Positions 1 to 6,880 are shown, numbered from the stretch's first letter. The stretch: 7,414 bases of DNA from DASVAL01 sp035649575 (GCA_035649575.1 DASRJH010000214.1:1-7414); one strand, 5' to 3'. The notes: generated from the sequence alone by a model not told the origin. A program made the numbers and translations.

Positions 1-864
1 CGCGGCGAGCATCGCGGCCGGGTTCTGCCAAACGTCCGGGCGCCGCGTCGCATCGTCCATCGCGGCGGCACCGGCGAGGAACGCGCGCACGTCCATGCCG
101 AGCAAGGCGCCCGGCAACAGCCCCACGGCCGAAGTGATCGAGGTGCGGCCCCCGACCCAATCCCAGATCGGGAACGTGGCAGCCCAGCCTTCCTTCTCGG
201 CGCGTTGCTGCAGCTGCGAGCCCGGCAGCGTCACGGCCACGGCGCGCGGCGCGAACGCGAGTCCCTGCAGCTTGCACGCCCGTTCGACTTCGAGCATGCC
301 GTTCCTGGTCTCGGGCGTGCCGCCGGACTTGCTGATCACGATCACGAGCGCGTCCTGCAGCGCCCCGAGCCGTTCGATCGCGAGGTCGATGCCCTCGGGG
401 TCGGTGTTGTCGAGCACACAGAGACTCATCGGGGCCTCGACGGTGCCGAACACGTCGCAGAGCAGCATCGGCCCCAGTGCACTGCCGCCGATGCCGCACA
501 ACACGACCTTCGTGAACGCGCCGCCCTCGGGCGGCGTGAGGCGGCCGCTGTGTACGCCCTGCGCAAACGCTTCGATGCTGGCAATCGTGCGGGCGATCGC
601 TTCTTCGACGTCGGGCGACGGCGCGAGCCCCGGCGCGCGCAGCCAGAAGTGACCGACCATGCGCTTCTCGTCGGCGTTCGCGATGCCACCCGCTTCGAGA
701 GCCTGCAGTGCCTGCAGCGCCTTGCCGAGCGGCGCCTGCAGCGCAGCGACGTCGCTCTCGGCGAGCCCGCCGAGGCTCAGGTCGAGTTCGACGAACGGAT
801 CCTCGAGCACGCTGCGAAAACGCAGATAGCAGGCGTGACGATCGGGGCGAGCGGCGTCGGGCAT
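1..864 (-). CDS. pgi: glucose-6-phosphate isomerase, N-terminal 288 residues (3' end outside window)
   Basis: This enzyme interconverts glucose 6-phosphate and fructose 6-phosphate in the cytoplasm, in glycolysis and gluconeogenesis. The ATG at 864 opens a reading frame that runs off the window edge after 288 codons. Recognisable motifs in order are the sugar-phosphate-binding glycine turn CGIGGSALGP (residues 123-132), the SIS-fold signature VISKSGGTPETRNGM (176-190), and the family signature DWVGGRTSITSAVGLLPGALLGMD (235-258), which contains the conserved active-site Arg240. The spelling of this last motif, from memory, is closest to the roughly 530-residue cyanobacterial-type isomerases, so a little over half of the protein is visible. 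The catalytic Glu and His and the C-terminal Lys expected further on lie outside. The start is supported by GGAG five bases upstream; a weak -10-like TACCAT lies at 890-885. It diverges from the gene at 1040 across a 175-bp gap. Confidence 0.95.
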   Translation of the reverse strand, partial: MPDAARPDRHACYLRFRSVLEDPFVELDLSLGGLAESDVAALQAPLGKALQALQALEAGGIANADEKRMVGHFWLRAPGLAPSPDVEEAIARTIASIEAFAQGVHSGRLTPPEGGAFTKVVLCGIGGSALGPMLLCDVFGTVEAPMSLCVLDNTDPEGIDLAIERLGALQDALVIVISKSGGTPETRNGMLEVERACKLQGLAFAPRAVAVTLPGSQLQQRAEKEGWAATFPIWDWVGGRTSITSAVGLLPGALLGMDVRAFLAGAAAMDDATRRPDVWQNPAAMLAA

Positions 865-869
865 GGTTT

Positions 870-873
870 CTCC
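870..873 (-). promoter_or_regulatory. Shine-Dalgarno of pgi
   Basis: On the minus strand GGAG stands five bases before the ATG at 864. It fixes the pgi start and shows that this genome uses Shine-Dalgarno sequences for at least some genes. Confidence 0.7.
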
Positions 874-969
874 GTCGGGCCCGGATGGTAAGCGCGCACC
901 GGCGAACCCTCCACGCCGCGTTGCCTCGCGCGAAGAGCTGCGGCCGGGCGTTCGCCGTGCCGTCTCAAG

Positions 970-1000
970 TTGGCCTGGCGACAAGGGTAACGCCTACACT
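970..1000 (+). promoter_or_regulatory. putative sigma70-like promoter for the 1040-4404 operon
   Basis: TTGGCC (970-975) and TACACT (995-1000) are separated by 19 bases, longer than the ideal 17. TACACT matches four of six bases of the -10 consensus. A start near 1007 would give a leader of about 33 bases before the GTG at 1040. It sits in the only non-coding gap between pgi and the operon. This is consensus matching by eye and is weak. Confidence 0.35.
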
Positions 1001-1039
1001 GTGCTCCGCGGCAAGGCCTCGTCGATAGCCGGCGAAGCC

Positions 1040-2992
1040 GTGGAACAGCGACCGCCAGAGCCAGTCGACGGAGACCATGCACCCGACAGCGATGTCGCGT
1101 TGGTCCAGTCCCTCGCCACGGCGCTCAAGAACATCGCGATCTACCCGGCTTCGCACCCGCGTGTCCAGGGCGCGGCAACGGATGCGCTCGAGCGCCTGCG
1201 CGCCCGCGCTGGCGAACGGCGCACCATCGCGATGCTGCTGCACGGTGACGAGTTCGACGTCGCAGGCAATCGCCTGCGCATGGACTCCCTGGATGCAACC
1301 TGGCTCATCGAGCGGCTGCGCAACGCGGGTCTGCGCGGCGTCGAGTTCGACGTCGACTGCTCCGTCCACGACGTCAACGAGTTCGCGATGATGCTGAACC
1401 GGTGCCGCTCGCGCACGCGCGACCATTTGCTGTCGCAGTGGCAGAAGGACCATGCGCGGCTGCGGCCGCTGGCGCTCGTCTTCACGGGTCACTACGCGGA
1501 GGGGGCCGACGAAACGGACGATGCCCTCGAAGCCGCGGACGCGAAGCCGGCGGAGCCGCCACCTCCCGCACCGGCGCCGCGCGAAGTCCCGCCGCGCCAG
1601 AGAGCTCCACGCGCACGTCTGTCCGCCATACTCCAACGGCTGGCCGAGGACGGGTCGATCCGACAGCAGTTGCAGGCCATCGAGAGCCACACGGAAGACC
1701 CCACGGCCGCGATCGACCGCGGTATCGACCTGCTCGCGGCGATCGGCGAACTGCTGCCCGCTGACATCGCCAACGACCCCGCTCAGATCGAGGGCGTCGT
1801 CAGGAAGGTGCTCGACCGGGTCGAGGATGGCCTCGGCGCCGTCGTGCAGCGCAAAGCCAAGGTCAAGGGTGGCGAGTTGCTGCGCATGGCCCTCGGCGTG
1901 GCGCGCCAGTACTTCCCCGCCAAAGCACCAGAGCAGGCCCTGTCCAGGACCGAGCTGCCCAGCGGCCGGCCCGAGGACGAGGGCATCGTCGCCGATCTCG
2001 ACCTGCTGCTGCACGAGATGGCCGAGCTGCCCGAGGCAGCCAACCTGCGGTTGCCGCCCGCCGCCGAGTTCGAACCGGGCTCTTCCAACATGAGCCGGGA
2101 GCTGTGCGGCGTCCTGCTGCACACGCTGAGCCATTCCACGAACGAGGCGGTGCTGCAGGCGGCGTCGGCGCGTCTGGCCCCGGCGGTTCGCGCGCTCGGC
2201 CCGCTCGGCGGCAAGATGGTCGACAATTACCTCAACCCGAAGGACCAGGGCACCTCGGTCACGCAGTCGGCCCGCACGCGCATCCTGCGTGCTCTCGTCG
2301 ACGGGGGGCTCGAACCGCTCGTGCGCTCCCATCGCTTCGTCGACGCCGCGTTCGTGGCCCGAGGCTTCCCCGAGGCCCTGCCTCTCGCGGCGCGCGTGCT
2401 CGGTCAGGACCCTGACGGCTTGCGCACGATGCGCGAGGGGCTCGAGATGCTCGGGACGATGCTGCCGCTCGGCGGCGTTACGGCGGCGGCGAAGACGGGC
2501 GTGCTGCAGGACGCGGTCGTCGTCAAGGCCCTCGTCGCCATCGGCGGAGATCTGGTGCTGCCCTTCCTGCCGCACGCGGCTTCGCACGGTTCGCGCGACG
2601 TCCGACAGATCCTGCTCGACCTCGCGCGGAACCTGGCGCTGCCCGCGCCCGAGATGGCCGCACTGGGCTCCGTGGCCTCGGTCGACGAACTGCCGCGCGC
2701 CTACCTGCAGAACCTCTTGGCCGCCGCCGCGCAGAAGAAGTTCGACGAGACCCAGCGAGCTGCGACGGGACGCCTGCTGCGAACAGCCGTCGAACGCAGC
2801 TTCAAGCGCGGCGACCACGACGCCTACCTGACCGCGATCGACAACCTGGTGCACGTGCCCGAGCCCGAGACACGCGCATTGCTGAGGTTTCTCGCGACGG
2901 CGGGGCGCTTCACGCAGTTCGGGAGCCAGGCGCGCGCCGTTCGCCGGCGCGCACGCGCAGCTCTCCGCCAAATCGCCTCGATGCCATCATGA
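1040..2992 (+). CDS. protein with 'IYP..HPRVQ' N-terminal domain and helical (HEAT-like) C-terminal half; function unknown
   Basis: This gene encodes 650 residues if it starts at the GTG at 1040. The frame is open back to an ATG at 863, but those extra 59 residues are Arg/Pro-rich, cover the intergenic region and run into the pgi start, so I prefer GTG; no clear Shine-Dalgarno decides it. Residues about 18-128 form a domain with NIAIYPASHPRVQ (31-43) and a later WLIERLRNAGLRGVEF stretch (88-103). The downstream HD-GYP protein has a divergent copy of it. Residues about 155-193 are an acidic then Pro/Ala-rich linker. The rest is predicted mostly helical, with Ala/Leu-rich pairs resembling HEAT-type repeats (for example 352-385 and 494-533). 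No catalytic motif, signal peptide or membrane segment is visible. Its stop overlaps the next start as ATGA. A scaffold or sensor for the HD-GYP enzyme is my inference; the protein itself I do not recognise. Confidence 0.82.
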   Translation: MEQRPPEPVDGDHAPDSDVALVQSLATALKNIAIYPASHPRVQGAATDALERLRARAGERRTIAMLLHGDEFDVAGNRLRMDSLDATWLIERLRNAGLRGVEFDVDCSVHDVNEFAMMLNRCRSRTRDHLLSQWQKDHARLRPLALVFTGHYAEGADETDDALEAADAKPAEPPPPAPAPREVPPRQRAPRARLSAILQRLAEDGSIRQQLQAIESHTEDPTAAIDRGIDLLAAIGELLPADIANDPAQIEGVVRKVLDRVEDGLGAVVQRKAKVKGGELLRMALGVARQYFPAKAPEQALSRTELPSGRPEDEGIVADLDLLLHEMAELPEAANLRLPPAAEFEPGSSNMSRELCGVLLHTLSHSTNEAVLQAASARLAPAVRALGPLGGKMVDNYLNPKDQGTSVTQSARTRILRALVDGGLEPLVRSHRFVDAAFVARGFPEALPLAARVLGQDPDGLRTMREGLEMLGTMLPLGGVTAAAKTGVLQDAVVVKALVAIGGDLVLPFLPHAASHGSRDVRQILLDLARNLALPAPEMAALGSVASVDELPRAYLQNLLAAAAQKKFDETQRAATGRLLRTAVERSFKRGDHDAYLTAIDNLVHVPEPETRALLRFLATAGRFTQFGSQARAVRRRARAALRQIASMPS

Positions 2993-4404
2993 CCAGCACG
3001 GACCTGCAACAGCCCCGCGACGCCACCACGGAAGCGACGCTGCTCGTCGACGCATTGGTCGCCGCGTTCGTCAACGCGCGCATCTACGCGATCACGCATC
3101 CGCGCGTGCAGACCTCGATCGCGGACCTGCAGCGCACCTTGCGTGAGCTCGCGGTCGCGACCGGCGAGCCGACAGTCGTCATCGGCGCGGCCGAGGGTCT
3201 CATCATCCACAAGCAGAGTCCCCTGCTCGGAGCCAGCATCGGCGCCGCGCGCCTGATCGCCCTGCTGCGGACCTGGGGATCGGGTGGACTCGAGTTCGGC
3301 GCGCGGGTGGAGACGCAGGAGCTGGAGACGCTCTTGGTCGCCATGGCCACGCGGCCGCAGCCGGGCCACGACTACAACCAGCTCAACGAGACGCTCGCGG
3401 CGCGCCAATGCCAGCTGGCGCGCCTGCTGCCGCCCTACGCGAGCACCGCGCCGACCGGCGACAGGGCCAATGCGGTCGACTCGACCGTGCGCGTCGGCTT
3501 GCGCTTCTACCAGTCGGTGATCGACCTGCTGCAGAACGTCACGGTCTCGGTCTGCCGCGGCGGCCGCATCGACTTCGCCCCCGTGCAAGCCCAGGCGGAG
3601 CAGGTGTTGAAGCAACTGCAGAACAGGGAACAGCCGCTGCTCGGCCTCGCACGCCAGGACCAATACGACGCTTTCACGTTCGGCCACTCGGTGCGTGTCG
3701 CGATCCTGAGCATGAACTTCGCGAAGACGCTCACGGACGACCACGGCCTGCTGATCCGCATCGGAACGGCGGCGCTGCTGCACGACGTGGGCAAGTCGCT
3801 GATCCCGTTCGAGCTGCTGCATTCGACGCGGACACTGAACGCCGAAGAGCGCCTGCAGATGAACCGCCATGCCGAGCTCGGAGCCGAGTGCCTGCTCGAC
3901 CACAACGACTCCGATCCGCTGGCCGTCGCCGCGGCCTTCGGCCACCACCGTTCTCCCGATGGGACCGGCTACCCGCGCACGCTGCACGCGCATCACATCT
4001 CGATGGTCAGCCGCATCGTGAAGATCTGCGACGTGTTCGAGGCGCTGACCGCTTCGAGGCCCTACAAGCAGCCGATGTCGCCGATCCGGGCCTACCGCGT
4101 CATGCTCGCGATGGGCCAGAAGCTCGACCAGAGCCTGCTGCGCAAGTTCATCGAGAGCAACGGCATCTACCCCAACGGCCAGCTCGTGCAAATGACCGAC
4201 GGCGCGGTCGCGGTCGTGCACGCGCAGGGCAAGGACCCGCTGCGACCGATCGTCAGCATTGCCGACACGGTCGTGCCCGACCTCGTCGAGGAGGACCAGC
4301 AGCTACTCGACCTCGGCGACATCGAGTGCTGTGGCGCACGCGCGATCCTGGCCGAGCTCACGCCCACCCAGGCGCAGGAACTCATCCGCCGCGCCGCGGA
4401 GTAA
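2989..4404 (+). CDS. HD-GYP domain protein, probable cyclic-di-GMP phosphodiesterase
   Basis: HD-GYP proteins are metal-dependent phosphodiesterases that usually hydrolyse cyclic-di-GMP and so control motility and biofilm traits. Of 471 residues, about 13-122 form the N-terminal domain shared with the upstream gene (RIYAITHPRVQ, 31-41; LIALLRTWGSGGLEF, 89-103). The HD-GYP domain spans about 215-385: His233 in FTFGHSVRV, LLHDVGKSLIP (263-273, His265/Asp266/Lys269), His294 in NRHAELGAE, GHHRSPDGTGYP (318-329), CDVFEALTASRPYK (347-360). Metal-ligand positions H, HD, H, HH and D are kept, but the Glu of the usual HHExxDGxGYP motif is Arg321. The tail (391-425, GIYPNGQLV then a DPLRPIV stretch) is the short C-terminal module often seen after HD-GYP domains. 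There is no receiver, PAS or membrane segment, so the protein is probably cytoplasmic, with input through the N-terminal domain. The ATGA overlap and lack of a Shine-Dalgarno suggest translational coupling. Confidence 0.95.
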   Translation: MTSTDLQQPRDATTEATLLVDALVAAFVNARIYAITHPRVQTSIADLQRTLRELAVATGEPTVVIGAAEGLIIHKQSPLLGASIGAARLIALLRTWGSGGLEFGARVETQELETLLVAMATRPQPGHDYNQLNETLAARQCQLARLLPPYASTAPTGDRANAVDSTVRVGLRFYQSVIDLLQNVTVSVCRGGRIDFAPVQAQAEQVLKQLQNREQPLLGLARQDQYDAFTFGHSVRVAILSMNFAKTLTDDHGLLIRIGTAALLHDVGKSLIPFELLHSTRTLNAEERLQMNRHAELGAECLLDHNDSDPLAVAAAFGHHRSPDGTGYPRTLHAHHISMVSRIVKICDVFEALTASRPYKQPMSPIRAYRVMLAMGQKLDQSLLRKFIESNGIYPNGQLVQMTDGAVAVVHAQGKDPLRPIVSIADTVVPDLVEEDQQLLDLGDIECCGARAILAELTPTQAQELIRRAAE

Positions 4405-4418
4405 CTCGTACACGACGC

Positions 4419-5690
4419 CTAACCTTCACTGATTCTCTCGATGTCGGCTCCGATGCACTGCAGCTTCTGCTCGATGCGTTCGTAACCGCGGTCGATGTGA
4501 TACACGCGGCGCACATCGGTCGAGCCGCGCGCGACGAGCCCCGCCAGCACGAGGCTCGCGGAGGCGCGCAGGTCGCTGGCCATCACGGGCGCACCTTGCA
4601 GCTCCTCGATGCCCTCGATGATCGCACTCGGACCCTCGCGGCGGATGCGCGCCCCCAACCGCTGCAGCTCCGAGGCATGGATGAAGCGCTCGGGGTAGAT
4701 CTTCTCGGTGATCACCGACACCCCGTCGGCTCGCGCCATCAGCGCCATGAACTGCGCCTGCAGGTCGGTCGGGAAACCCGGATAGGCCATCGTCGTGACG
4801 TCGACGGCGCGCAGGCGCCCCTGCGCGATGGGCACGTTGCGCAGGTAGTCGCGACCGAGCTCGATCTGCGAGCCGGCTGCGCGCAAGCGGTCGACCACCG
4901 CGAGCAGGTGCATCGGATTGCAGTCTTGCACGATGACATCGCTGTTCATCATGATCGCGCCGCACAGGAACGTGCCGGCCTCGATGCGGTCCGGGATCAT
5001 CGTCCACTCACAACCGGTCAACGTCTCGACACCCTCGATCCGGAGCAGGTGGCTGCCGATGCCCGAGATGCGGGCGCCGCACGCGTTCAGGAAGTTGCAG
5101 AGGTCCTCGATCTCGGGCTCCATGGCAGCCGACTCGAGGTAGGTCGTGCCCTTCGCGAGCGTCGCCGCCATGAGCACGTTCGCCGTGCCGAGCACGGTCG
5201 AGCCCATGTTGCCGCCGAGGAACACGGGGCCACCGAGCGGAGGGCCGCTGATCGTCACGTAGCCGTCGGTCATCTCGATGACGCCGCCGAGGTCGCGCAG
5301 ACCCTTGAGGTGCAGATCGACCGGTCGATGACCGAACACGCACCCGCCCGGGTAGCTCACGCGCGCGACGCCGCGGCGCGCCCACAGCGGCCCCAGCACG
5401 ACGAAGCTCGCGCGCATCGTGCGCACGAGATCGTACGGAGCGATGTAGATGGTCTTGTCGACGGCCTCGAGCTCGAGCGCGCCGTCTTCGGTCCAATGAT
5501 GCTCGACGCCGAGCTTGCCGAGGATGCGCAGCAGGTTCTCGACATCGGTGAGTCGAGGCATGTTGCGCAGACGGATCGGGCCGTCGATGAGCAGCGACGC
5601 CGCCAAGATCGGCAGAGCACCATTCTTGCTGCCAGAAACACGTACGGTGCCGCGGAGACCGCGGCCACCCCGGATGCGGATTCGATCCAA
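4419..5690 (-). CDS. murA: UDP-N-acetylglucosamine 1-carboxyvinyltransferase (MurA)
   Basis: MurA transfers enolpyruvate from PEP to UDP-GlcNAc, the first committed step of peptidoglycan synthesis, in the cytoplasm. The 423-residue product has normal family length. Visible landmarks are SGSKNGALPILAASLL (19-34, Lys22/Asn23), PGGCVFGHRPVDLH (114-127) with catalytic Cys117 and Arg122, PDRIEAGTFLCGAI (233-246), YPGFPTDLQAQF (303-314) with the general base Asp309, and DRGYERIEQKL (400-410) with Arg401. Having Cys rather than Asp at residue 117 predicts fosfomycin sensitivity at the target level. The start is TTG: an in-frame TAG lies 30 bases upstream at 5718-5720, and GGAGGGG ends four bases before the TTG. 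The gene stands outside any cell-wall cluster. It converges on the HD-GYP gene with 14 bp between stops and has no visible terminator. Confidence 0.98.
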   Translation of the reverse strand: MDRIRIRGGRGLRGTVRVSGSKNGALPILAASLLIDGPIRLRNMPRLTDVENLLRILGKLGVEHHWTEDGALELEAVDKTIYIAPYDLVRTMRASFVVLGPLWARRGVARVSYPGGCVFGHRPVDLHLKGLRDLGGVIEMTDGYVTISGPPLGGPVFLGGNMGSTVLGTANVLMAATLAKGTTYLESAAMEPEIEDLCNFLNACGARISGIGSHLLRIEGVETLTGCEWTMIPDRIEAGTFLCGAIMMNSDVIVQDCNPMHLLAVVDRLRAAGSQIELGRDYLRNVPIAQGRLRAVDVTTMAYPGFPTDLQAQFMALMARADGVSVITEKIYPERFIHASELQRLGARIRREGPSAIIEGIEELQGAPVMASDLRASASLVLAGLVARGSTDVRRVYHIDRGYERIEQKLQCIGADIERISEG

Positions 5691-5694
5691 GGAG

Positions 5695-5701
5695 CCCCTC
5701 C
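5695..5701 (-). promoter_or_regulatory. strong Shine-Dalgarno of murA, deciding a TTG start
   Basis: GGAGGGG on the minus strand ends four bases before TTG at 5690. The bases between it and the start are CTCC, so GGAG (5701-5698) and CTCC (5694-5691) could close a small hairpin around a GGG loop and mask the site. Confidence 0.75.
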
Positions 5702-5895
5702 AAACGCCGCTGGGAGCCTACGCCCGTGCTGGCGTGGAGCCATCCGGGTCGGCGTGGGTCCGCCCAACGAAAGAAAACGGGACGAAAAGACAGCGAGCCG
5801 CCGGCACGCGTTCCCTGGCCCCACCCGCGTGCGAGAGTGATTCTGCACACGCAAGTGGCTGACCGGCCAAGCAAGCGAAGCCCGACAGCGACGAG

Positions 5896-5924
5896 ATTCT
5901 TACCGCTCGTGCCACGCTCCGCAA
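5896..5924 (-). promoter_or_regulatory. candidate murA promoter
   Basis: On the minus strand TTGCGG (5924-5919) and AAGAAT (5901-5896) are 17 bases apart. A second, poorer candidate is TTGGCC (5870-5865) with CAGAAT (5845-5840) at 19-base spacing. Both are matches by eye only. Confidence 0.3.
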
Positions 5925-5960
5925 GATTGCTTCTCGACTTCTTTTTCGCTCCTTCACCGC

Positions 5961-5979
5961 GCATGACCACGCGTCACGC
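5961..5979 (-). terminator. small hairpin just after the NHL gene stop
   Basis: Read on the minus strand, GCGTGAC and GTCATGC flank a 5-base loop, giving seven RNA pairs including one G-U. The hairpin begins eight bases past the NHL stop codon. No U-tract follows (the next bases are purine-rich), so it may be a weak, Rho-assisted or purely 3'-stabilising structure, or chance. Confidence 0.3.
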
Positions 5980-5986
5980 ACCCCGA

Positions 5987-6868
5987 TCAGTGCTCGCTCG
6001 GTGCACCCGGAGCGACATCGAGATGTTCGGGCAGGTCGACGACGATCTGGTCGAAGCGGAGGTCGCGGTGAAAGCGCTGCACGCGTTCGCCGCCGCGATC
6101 GAGCACGTAGATGCGGCCGCTCTCGTCCGCGGCGAACGCGACGGGCTCGACACAGCGCGCATGCAACTCGGCCGCGATCGGCAACTGCACACCGTCCGGT
6201 TGCAGCGCAAAGATCGCGGGCTCGTCGCCGCGGTCGGCGACGAGCATGTTGCCACCGGGCAGCCGCAGCACCGCGACGGGCCGCGCGAGCGCACCCGAGA
6301 GCGCGCACGGGGTGTGACTCACGAAGGTGCCGTCGGCGCGAAAGCGCTGGATGCGACCTCGCAGCGTGTCGGCGACGAGCACACCTTCGGCATCGGCCCA
6401 GACCGACCGCGGCGCGCCGAAGGTCGCCTCGACATCGCCGCCCGAATGCAAGCGTCGCAGCGCCGTCCCGCCGCGCGTGAAGCGCTGCACCGAGCAGCGC
6501 CGCGGCTTGTCGCCCGCGCCGACCAGCACGGTGTCGCCGACCACGGCCACGGCGTGCGGCCGATCGAGCACACCGGGGCGATCGCGTCCGACATCGCCGT
6601 TCTTCGGAGCGGGCGAGCCGATGTCGCCGAGATGGCGGCCGAACGCGCTGAAGTGGCAGACGCGGTTGTTGTGCGGATCGGCGACGAACAGGTGGAAGTG
6701 CTCGTCCATGGCCACGCCCCCTGCATCCGAGTAACCTTGGCTGCCGGCCGGAACCGACCACGCGGACACTCGCTGGCGTGCTTCGAGATCGAACAGGAAC
6801 ACATGCCCCAGCGCCGCGGACCACGTCACACACAGGAGATTGCCGCGCACCGCGACGCCGCCCGTCAT
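5987..6868 (-). CDS. NHL-repeat beta-propeller protein, function unknown
   Basis: The 293-residue product consists almost entirely of NHL-like blades: GGVAVRGNLLCV (3-14), GGVAMDEHFHLFVADPHNNRVCHF (50-73), RPHAVAVVGDTVLVG (103-117), APRSVWADAEGVLVADTLRGRIQRF (152-176), RPVAVLRLPGGNMLVADRG (196-214) and EPVAFAADESGRIYVLDRGGERVQRF (241-266). This is enough for one six-bladed propeller. NHL propellers usually bind proteins, RNA or small ligands; a few are enzymes. No catalytic motif is evident. There is no signal peptide from the ATG at 6868, so a cytoplasmic location is implied. In-frame GTG/ATG starts at 6991/6988 would add about 41 Arg-rich residues antisense to the lipoprotein gene, and I disfavour them, although FRRVGAPQYHAS just before 6868 does look somewhat like the lead-in to a blade. 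No Shine-Dalgarno is present; a TATCAT at 6880-6875 would fit a leaderless mRNA. It is co-directional with murA, 296 bp upstream. Confidence 0.82.
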   Translation of the reverse strand: MTGGVAVRGNLLCVTWSAALGHVFLFDLEARQRVSAWSVPAGSQGYSDAGGVAMDEHFHLFVADPHNNRVCHFSAFGRHLGDIGSPAPKNGDVGRDRPGVLDRPHAVAVVGDTVLVGAGDKPRRCSVQRFTRGGTALRRLHSGGDVEATFGAPRSVWADAEGVLVADTLRGRIQRFRADGTFVSHTPCALSGALARPVAVLRLPGGNMLVADRGDEPAIFALQPDGVQLPIAAELHARCVEPVAFAADESGRIYVLDRGGERVQRFHRDLRFDQIVVDLPEHLDVAPGAPSEH

Positions 6869-6874
6869 CGACGC

Positions 6875-6880
6875 ATGATA
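6875..6880 (-). promoter_or_regulatory. possible -10 element for a leaderless NHL transcript
   Basis: TATCAT on the minus strand (five of six consensus bases) ends six bases before the ATG at 6868, the spacing expected if transcription begins at the start codon. No good -35 is seen 16-18 bases upstream. The element coincides with the first two codons of the divergent lipoprotein gene. Confidence 0.3.

Larger units (their letters stand above)
5691..5986 (-). other. 296-bp non-coding region upstream of murA (possible long 5' leader)
   Basis: No convincing gene lies between the NHL stop and the murA start. Overlapping open frames here have poor composition and run into murA in the wrong frame. 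The region contains purine-rich runs at 5768-5791 (a C/U-rich stretch in the murA-sense RNA), three GGCTCC motifs at 5736-5741, 5713-5718 and 5691-5696 (minus sense), and a hairpin near the NHL end. If the promoter at 5896-5924 is right, the murA leader is about 200 bases, long enough for post-transcriptional control. No known riboswitch was recognised. Confidence 0.55.

Noticed and set aside
95..891. Plus-strand open frames opposite pgi (185 and 228 residues)
   Set aside because: They are shadows of pgi, whose family signatures are clear on the minus strand.
863..1039. Longer N-terminus of the 650-residue protein starting at ATG 863
   Set aside because: The extra residues look non-coding, overlap the pgi start and Shine-Dalgarno, and include the putative promoter. 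GTG 1040 is preferred, although not proven.
965..2971. 668-residue open frame antisense to the 1040-2992 gene
   Set aside because: It has Arg/Gln/His/Val-rich composition with no domain and lies opposite a gene with clear domain architecture. Long antisense frames are expected where third positions are nearly all G or C.
2824..4221. 465-residue open frame antisense to the HD-GYP gene
   Set aside because: It is a shadow of a gene with unmistakable HD-GYP motifs; composition is biased and no motif of its own is visible.
4406..4415. TCGT-AC-ACGA inverted repeat between the convergent stops
   Set aside because: Four base pairs with a two-base loop cannot form a stable terminator hairpin.
3408..5840. 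810-residue plus-strand open frame spanning the HD-GYP 3' half and murA antisense
   Set aside because: It crosses two confidently identified genes in wrong frames, and its translation is dominated by Arg, His, Ala and Asp without structure.
5829..5850. Possible stem around GTGC...GCAC in the murA upstream region
   Set aside because: Only four pairs around a 12-base loop, extendable only with a bulge; indistinguishable from chance in GC-rich sequence.
5726..6874. Upstream extension of the lipoprotein reading frame
   Set aside because: The frame stays open by base composition, but this part is antisense to the NHL repeats and would bury a perfect lipoprotein signal peptide in mid-protein.
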